Below, one piece after another: positions 58,301 to 64,000 of a DNA stretch of 64,000 bases (positions are counted from its first letter, which is position 1; every line of letters starts with the position of its first letter). The stretch is from Pegea sp. RAD2-039 (lineage: Eukaryota > Chordata > Thaliacea > Salpida > Salpidae): the NCBI GenBank assembly GCA_034620365.1, contig JAQGEQ010000080.1, positions 62,001-126,000 of the forward strand. The letters run 5' to 3'. Position numbers and translations under genes: made by a program. The notes beneath the pieces were generated by a model. It worked only from the letters and a program-made list of their open reading frames with translations. It was not told the DNA's origin and made no database searches.

Positions 58301-61300
58301 ATATATGTTTGTTAAGAACTAATTCCTTAGTGCTGCTTGAATTACTTATAAAATGACACATGGAATTTTAGAAGATCAAAACCAGACATAACTGAAGATG
58401 AAGATGCAAAAACAGTTTATCCAAATACTAAAAATAGGTCAGTTAATTAAAACAAACCGTTTTAACTTAAAAGTGTGAAGGTTTAATTGATTGTTATCAT
58501 TTTTAGTAAATATTTAACGAATGACTTTAAAATTTTGAAGCTGATAAAACTACAAAAGATAAATTTTAACTTAATTTAATTATTACTCGTTCAGATAAGG
58601 GTTCCATGTTGAAGCCATCGTGTTTATGAGTGGTATTTTCAATGATTAAAAAATTTGGACTGCAAAAAATTTAAGTGGAAGAGATACTTGCTTTTTTGAA
58701 TAGTCGTTTGAAATTTATTTTTTAGAAATATTTAAAAAAAAATTATCTAAGTAATAAGCAATTATCAGCCGTTAATCATTTAAGTCAAATATTTGATAAT
58801 TATTTAATTAGCAAAGTACACAACAATTTAGTTTCAAATTTTGATAATCAAATTTGTTATCATTTGTGAAATTAAATATAAAAATGAACAAACAAGTAAA
58901 CTTAAATTAAGGTTATTTCAATATTTAATTTTTGGTATACAATTCGTAAAATAATACAAAAAGCTTTTACAACTTATAATGGCAATTCTCATAAGAAGTA
59001 TTTTCAGACATTAAAAACTTTCCTTTGTTATATGAAAATTAAGTCTAAACTTACACTAGTAAAATGAAACCATATGATAAAAAATAAAAAAAAAACTCTT
59101 AATCAAATCTCACTTATTTTTTTCTATTTTCTTTAAACATAAATCAAACTCAATATCAAACAACACCAAATACTTTGTTATGATCATTTAAATAGCATTA
59201 AAATTAGTTGTTTATACAAATTGTATGAATAAACTTACGTTCCTCCAACAGAAAGGTCAGAGATTGCATAAAAATAAGACTTCAAGACTTCAGGGTCTTT
59301 AAATACTTCATCCCCAAAAGTATTTAAACGATTCAAACTTATTCTAATTGCAACGGCTTTAACCCAATCCTAAAAAATAATTGATTTTAAAATTATGTTA
59401 ATTACTAAGCTTTTTTCGTTGTATATAACCAAGAAATATTTTTAATTTTTTAAGTTATTTATATAAAATTTAATTTTTACTAATTTTCAATATTTTTTAT
59501 CTTAACTAATCTTTTTTTATTCTAAATAAGGTAAGTTAAATAAAGATTAATTTATAAGTTTGTAGAAACTTATTTAAATAGTATTAAACTTGAAATGAAA
59601 CTTAATACTAATAGCAACTATTAGTTTCATTTCAACCAGCAAACAACTTTTATTTCTATCAATTTTTGTCTTCGGTTAAGCAATTTCGCCCGTTTAAACG
59701 AATCTCAATTTTTCTTGAACAACAAATAGTTAGCTGCCGTTAAAATACTTCAGAAAAACGTTATTTTGACGCACCCTTAAGAGAATTCAATCTGTGGGGG
59801 GGGTGTTGAACTTTTATTTGCTTCTTTTAATTTGAAACTTATTATTTAATAAAAAATTTCCCGGTGGCATGTTTCGTAAATTAAATTTATTAAAGATAAA
59901 TACAAACAGAATCGGCCGATAAACTTTGAGTTTTAATTCTGAATTTTCAGTGCATCACAAGAATCTTTCATCTTTACTCATCCAAACTCGTCTGTCATCG
60001 ATATAATTTTGAGGAGTTTAAACGAAACAGTTACTTTCACATATAGTTTAGTCTGTAAGGTGTTGAAAGAGTTTATGGTGGGCATAAATAAATACAATCT
60101 ACATCAGTCGCTGCTACTGACTTAGGGAATCAGATTTTTTTTATTAAGTAATGCTCTAAAATAAACAAAAAAATTAAAAAAATTTGAATACAAAAATTCC
60201 TTATCTATCAATTTCTTGTCACACATAATCAGTATTTTGATTTGCGTCTAGGAATTTACTGATCAGAACTAACTTGAATAACTGATAAAAGCACAAAACT
60301 TTATATTTTAAACAGGTTAATGCTGATAAAACCATAAAATAAAACTTTTTTAATGACTTTTTTTCTTGAAAAAAAAAGATATAAAAACTATTTTCTGAGA
60401 GATTATTTCTGTAATTGTTTGTTTAAGGAACCAAATAATGAAACTTTGTGACCTAATCAATAATATATTTGTCGTTTTAGAAGGAATAAAAAAGCTTGTA
60501 TCTTAAAATTATTAAGTTTAGATTAATATATATCTTCAATAACAAAATATTGCAACTCAAACCTAATCTAAAAATTAAAATGTCAAATGTGATATTAAAA
60601 ATATATACAAGTTTCTATACAACAATTTTATTGTTGTAAATTTTTACATAATTCTTGTTTTGGTTAATAAACAATAGATATAGATAGAAGTAGAAAGCAA
60701 TATAAAGTTGAAACTTGTCAATTACATGTGTCAACAGGTATTTATAGATAACAGAAGCCTTTATCAAAAACTGATGCTAAATTATGCGTGATGGTAGAGT
60801 TCCAAAATAACATAATTGGCTTTTTAAAGAACATTTTGTGAAAAGAGCTAATAAAACATTTTCCAGTCTTAACAAAAACTTTCTAAAACTTCTGAAAAAC
60901 AAAATAATCTTTGTAAAAAACCAGTTTCAGATACAGACAGAAAAGGAATCTTTTAAACATGATTGATTATTAATAGTCAAAATGAATTATTTATCGGCAA
61001 TTACAAGTCAAAGAAAAGTTATTCAGGGTATTTGTTAGATCTTGTGGACCTTTAGTTTGGTCGATAAGTCGAAGTCTGTTATTTCTTTTGTTATTTTCAA
61101 AAGTCTGCATAAGTTACTAACGACGTTTTAGACCCGGAAACCTCCACACACCACCTTTGCTAAACTGCTGTTGAAAGCGAGAGAAAAAAGAAGAAAGAAA
61201 ACTTCACTGCTTAAAAGCATGTGAAGCAAGGAGAAGCCACACCCTTTATTCTTGATATTTTTTATATTTAAGTTAAAATTTTACGCGGAAAATATGTCTT

Positions 61301-64000
61301 TAAAACTAATTTGTCAAAAGTCTGTAAATAGTTTCTAGAATGTCTGATTAAATAAATTTAAATAAATATTTTAATAAAAAGATTTATAACACGTGTAAGA
61401 TGCTTTTTAATTATTTCATTATGATTAAAACCAATTAAATAAAATTCTATTTTATCCTAAACAAAACAAACTCTAAACTTGTTTTCATAAAATTAAATCA
61501 GACAAAAATTTAGACAGTAAATATTAAGCAAACTTTCTAACCAGTGATTATCAGAATAGTTTGTTAATTTCTCAGTTATTATCTACAAGTTTAGTTCATA
61601 ACACATTCCCTAAAAAAGGAACCACTATCTTAGTTTAATTTCAAAACCTCTAGCTCAGGAATTCTTTAAACCCTTTGAAGTTCCGAACCAAAGTTGCTGC
61701 AAGCTACGTACTGTAAGGTATCTCACCAACATAGCTAAGATAGTTATTCAAAAAAGTTTGAATTTTTAGAGCTTTTTGATTATCATTTTCAGGTTTTTTT
61801 TATTTACTGAGCCATACCAAGTTGATATGCAGTTTTAATTCTAAAAACTTGAAAGTAAAACTTAGAAAAGGTAAAGTTGATAAGGTCATAATTTGAGTTC
61901 ATTTAAATAATGGAAGTTTTGTCGCATATACTTGTTCAAAATAAAAGTACCTTAACTTTATTTTTCAAAATTAGCATGTCTGAAACTTTAATTTAACTTG
62001 AAAGAACTAAAAAATGTTTCAAAAGTTTTATGCAAATGAACAAATTTGATTTAATGTAGCACAATTAACTTTCTTAGTAGAAAAAGTTGGCGATTAAAGC
62101 TGGAAAATTTATACTGTACACAATCAAGTCATAAACATCATAATTGCTTTCATAAATCGCCCATTAGGTCTTTCACGAATAAAATTCAAAATAATTTATA
62201 CTTGAATATTTTTCAAAGATAAAATTTCAAGAAATATGAAAGATATTTTAAGTTAAGATATTCTGCTGAAGAAAGATAGATGTTCACTAATAGTTAGTTA
62301 AGTAATAAAGTTTTAAGGAGGGACTACAGCTTAACAGTAAGCTTAGTAACTTATGGAACCAACTAACAAGTTACATCAGTTAAGTTCATTTCTTTTCAAT
62401 AGTAGCTATTACCTGAATTACTACTTGTAAAAATTATTTGGACTATATAGCAGCTGTAAACTCATGAATTGAATAATAAATTTAATTGGTTGCCTAGTAT
62501 GTTACCCTAGATGTAATTCTTGATGTCAATCATATCAAGACTTAATGCTAAAAATTTCTAATTTAGACGAATTTTAAACTAAATTTTCAAAGTTGTTGAA
62601 AGAAATAAGGGTAAAAATTTGAACTTATTGAAACGTTAAACGTTGAGTGATTAACGATTTACTTTTAGAGTCTTACAGTACTGAATATTGAATCATTAAA
62701 TCTTAAAAAACAGACAAATTATCAAGAAAATCTTCTTAACAATAATCTTTATAAGTGTAATAGATTATTTAATAATTAAAATGTTGTTTAGAATCCAACG
62801 TTTCGGATGATTTATTCGAAATTTAGTTGTATTGATCCAAATGTCATTTAAAGTTTAATGAAATGTGCAAATTATCCAACAATAAGATGAAGATGACGTC
62901 ATCTTTTCAGTTAGAAGGCTAATTAACAGCTGCAAATATACTAAAATTGTTACAGACAAGAATTTGGTTACTCTATATTTAAAAGTATGATTTAAACTTA
63001 TTTTTGTCATCTATCAAAAGAATGTTATTTTTCAAGATATAAGCTTGTTTTTCAACTTGTTCTTTTCTGTCATATCGAAAATTTGTAGTTTTCTTTTTTA
63101 AAAACAACAACAACATCTTTGAAAATTAAATCAATTTAGTAAGACAATATTAAAACATCCATAATTACCACGAAACAAGCTGAAACTAAAAATATCTAAA
63201 AAGTTTTCTCTAATCTTCAAAGTAACTCAAACTTATTTGTGATTTATTATTATTTGATAAATAAATAATATTATGATTATTTCACTGAAAAACCTTCAAA
63301 CTGAAAACTGACTGTTTCTAGCTGATTAGAAAATAATATCAATTTCATCATCTGTTCTTTCAAAGAAGAGGACTTTTATAAATAACTTCAAAATCTTTTT
63401 AGAAGAAGCTACGCTTAAAAGAAAACTTTCAAAACATCATCGTAAAAATAAAACAACTTTCAAATCTGCTTTCTTATGCAACTATTTGATTTTAAACATT
63501 TATCCACGTCACAAAACTTATTAGTAAAAGGATGAAGATCACACCCTTAATGTTATCGTCAAACTCCACCACCCATATTGAAGGACCTAAAAATCTGTAA
63601 CCTTTAGGATGAACTTTGACCCTTTGACTTAAAATCTAAATTGATAAGTCTCATCAACTACTACACATAATATTTTCTCAAATTTTCGTCTGAAATCGAA
63701 ACTTATCGGAGATTTAATAAGGCTCGGGTAGGTAGCCTTAAGTAAACATTCACAATAAATATTAGTTTACAAATTAAAAGCAATCTTAGTATAAACCAAG
63801 AACAACATTAGCACAACGGTCATTTTAAGCACTCAACAAAAGTTACAATAATTTTAATAAACTTGAAAATATTGAAGGGACAATAGAATTCAAAAGAAAA
63901 CTCTCTTACTTGTAAAACGACGCTTCTGTCAAACTCATAGGCGCTTGGACGTCCTTGTAATGTACTAAAAGCTATATTTCCACCGGTTAGTGGTGAGATA
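43244..64000 (-). CDS. LAMC1: Laminin subunit gamma-1 (5' end outside window)
   Basis: Secreted basement-membrane subunit that pairs with alpha and beta chains in a coiled coil. At least 26 exons lie on the minus strand. The window starts inside the N-terminal LN domain ([18 protein letters not shown]), which ends with [17 protein letters not shown] (laminin-type EGF) repeats, a laminin IV-A domain, more LE repeats and a long coiled coil follow. The C-terminus is [13 protein letters not shown] then VEQP and TAG at 43246-43244. Phases fit at the joins I checked (for example 59369-59239 to 57263-57097 to 54708-54520). The C-terminal Cys that links to the beta chain and the Glu third from the end, needed for integrin binding in vertebrate gamma-1, are both kept. 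The signal peptide and most of LN lie beyond 64000. Confidence 0.95.
46970..50187 (-). CDS. LAMC1: Laminin gamma exons: C-terminal LE array with nidogen site
   Basis: The exons carry, in order, [15 protein letters not shown] with [20 protein letters not shown] (about 50187-49982), [20 protein letters not shown] (48685-48452), [12 protein letters not shown] (about 48102-48024), [18 protein letters not shown] (about 47634-47427) and [19 protein letters not shown] (about 47103-46970). The second of these corresponds to the LE module that binds nidogen in vertebrates, with NVDDNAV at 48602-48582 where NIDPNAV is expected. A LINE tail (47769-47852) sits in the intron between 48024 and 47634. Confidence 0.9.
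47769..47852 (+). mobile_element. LINE 3' tail with conserved hairpin, copy C
   Basis: About 84 bp matching the 3' ends at 118-199 (minus) and 4899-4975. It lies antisense in a laminin gamma intron. It starts TTTGTGAGAATGTGTGTTAG, has the GAGGTGC...GCACCCTC inner stem, and ends in CAAATAAATAAA. The right arm of the outer stem reads CGCGTT instead of CACATT. It can still pair with AATGTG through two G-U wobbles. Confidence 0.65.
48582..48602 (-). other. LAMC1: Nidogen-binding motif in laminin gamma (NVDDNAV)
   Basis: These codons encode Asn-Val-Asp-Asp-Asn-Ala-Val in the LE module equivalent to the nidogen-binding module of vertebrate gamma-1 (NIDPNAV). The Asp, second Asn and final Val, reported as the key contacts in vertebrates, are retained. 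The Pro between them is replaced by Asp. Confidence 0.75.
49068..49095. repeat. 28-bp dispersed word, copy 2
   Basis: Reads GGACGTTAGCTACGTGAAGG and onward, with two C/T transitions from the copy at 36629-36656. It sits in a richer-GC part of a laminin gamma intron (about 48780-49130) that also carries two CACGTG E-boxes, near 48798 and 48960. Confidence 0.6.
50235..52450 (-). CDS. LAMC1: Laminin gamma exons: laminin IV-A (L4) domain
   Basis: Exons are 52450-52334 ([27 protein letters not shown]), about 51600-51409 ([37 protein letters not shown]), about 51090-50941 ([33 protein letters not shown]) and about 50457-50235 ([30 protein letters not shown]). The globular L4 domain interrupts an LE repeat, as in all gamma-1 chains. 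The order and the flanking half-LE motifs match vertebrate LAMC1. The DYSSS-type acidic loop ([12 protein letters not shown]) is longer than in the human chain. Confidence 0.88.
52939..64000 (-). CDS. LAMC1: Laminin gamma exons: end of LN domain and first LE repeats
   Basis: Exons are 64000-63910 (end of what is visible of [24 protein letters not shown]), 59369-59239 ([15 protein letters not shown]), 57263-57097 ([20 protein letters not shown]), 54708-54520 ([32 protein letters not shown]), 54368-54251 ([19 protein letters not shown]), about 53275-53169 ([14 protein letters not shown]) and 53075-52939 ([24 protein letters not shown]). The LE repeats show the eight-cysteine pattern. The intron between 59369 and 63910 is about 4.5 kb and the one between 57263 and 59239 about 2 kb. 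Both are AT-rich and hold nothing I can identify. Confidence 0.9.
55440..55760. other. Unexplained richer patch in a laminin intron
   Basis: A plus-strand frame of about 88 codons is open here (55444-55710), with an internal Met followed by [20 protein letters not shown] and a Lys-rich second half ([10 protein letters not shown]). The text does not resemble its AT-rich surroundings. It could be a fragment of an unknown mobile element, an organelle or bacterial insertion, or chance. I recognise no family. Confidence 0.25.

Noticed and set aside
59790-59815. Run of eight G in AT-rich intron, possible quadruplex
   Set aside because: Only one G-run; a quadruplex needs four nearby.
63600-63640. 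Nuclear-receptor-like direct repeat (TGACCCTTTGACTT)
   Set aside because: A single imperfect DR2-like word in a long intron; too weak to claim.

Overview
The window is animal nuclear DNA. It holds spliced genes with GT-AG introns, including a laminin gamma chain, a CABIN1 orthologue, the complex III hinge protein and an R-SNARE. It also holds degraded LINEs and a dead UHRF1 SRA-domain copy, which hints at a DNA-methylation lineage. The DNA is very AT-rich except for two richer islands, about 12.6-28.2 kb and 41.9-43.2 kb. The octamers TGACGTCA and TCACGTGA recur far more than chance suggests. An invertebrate deuterostome such as a tunicate would fit, but that is a weak guess.

Layout. 1-5 kb is a retrotransposon graveyard: a broken non-LTR reverse transcriptase, two LINE 3' ends, an intronless and disrupted UHRF1-like SRA fragment, a conserved 3' hairpin and an unknown dispersed repeat. 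At 6.5-7.7 kb (+) lies a single-exon Ser/Thr kinase resembling CHK2. All other genes are on the minus strand. A three-exon VAMP/R-SNARE-like gene with an odd C-terminus lies at 10.4-11.3 kb. CABIN1, a HIRA histone-chaperone complex subunit, occupies 12.7-29.7 kb. UQCRH, with a greatly enlarged acidic region, lies at 32.0-33.2 kb. Laminin gamma-1 runs from 43.2 kb past the right edge; its 5' end is outside the window. 33.2-41.9 kb is an AT-rich gene desert.

The most striking feature is inside CABIN1. Five introns consist almost wholly of tandem repeats, and each intron has its own unit (23, 14, about 12/24, 15 and 20 bp). The arrays start about 4-16 nt inside the 5' splice site and stop about 5-20 nt before the 3' splice site. 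The 20-bp intron is 2,646 nt: a 6-nt donor plus 132 units in unbroken register, nearly all with CACGTG or GACGTG, and it contains a block of about 1.09 kb repeated at an offset of exactly 1,320 bp. The exons around these arrays are intact and align collinearly with my recollection of vertebrate CABIN1, so the arrays appear to be spliced out of a working gene.

The genes are not an operon and share no pathway. Exon boundaries were read by eye from splice sites, frame continuity and remembered family sequences. No search or computation was run.
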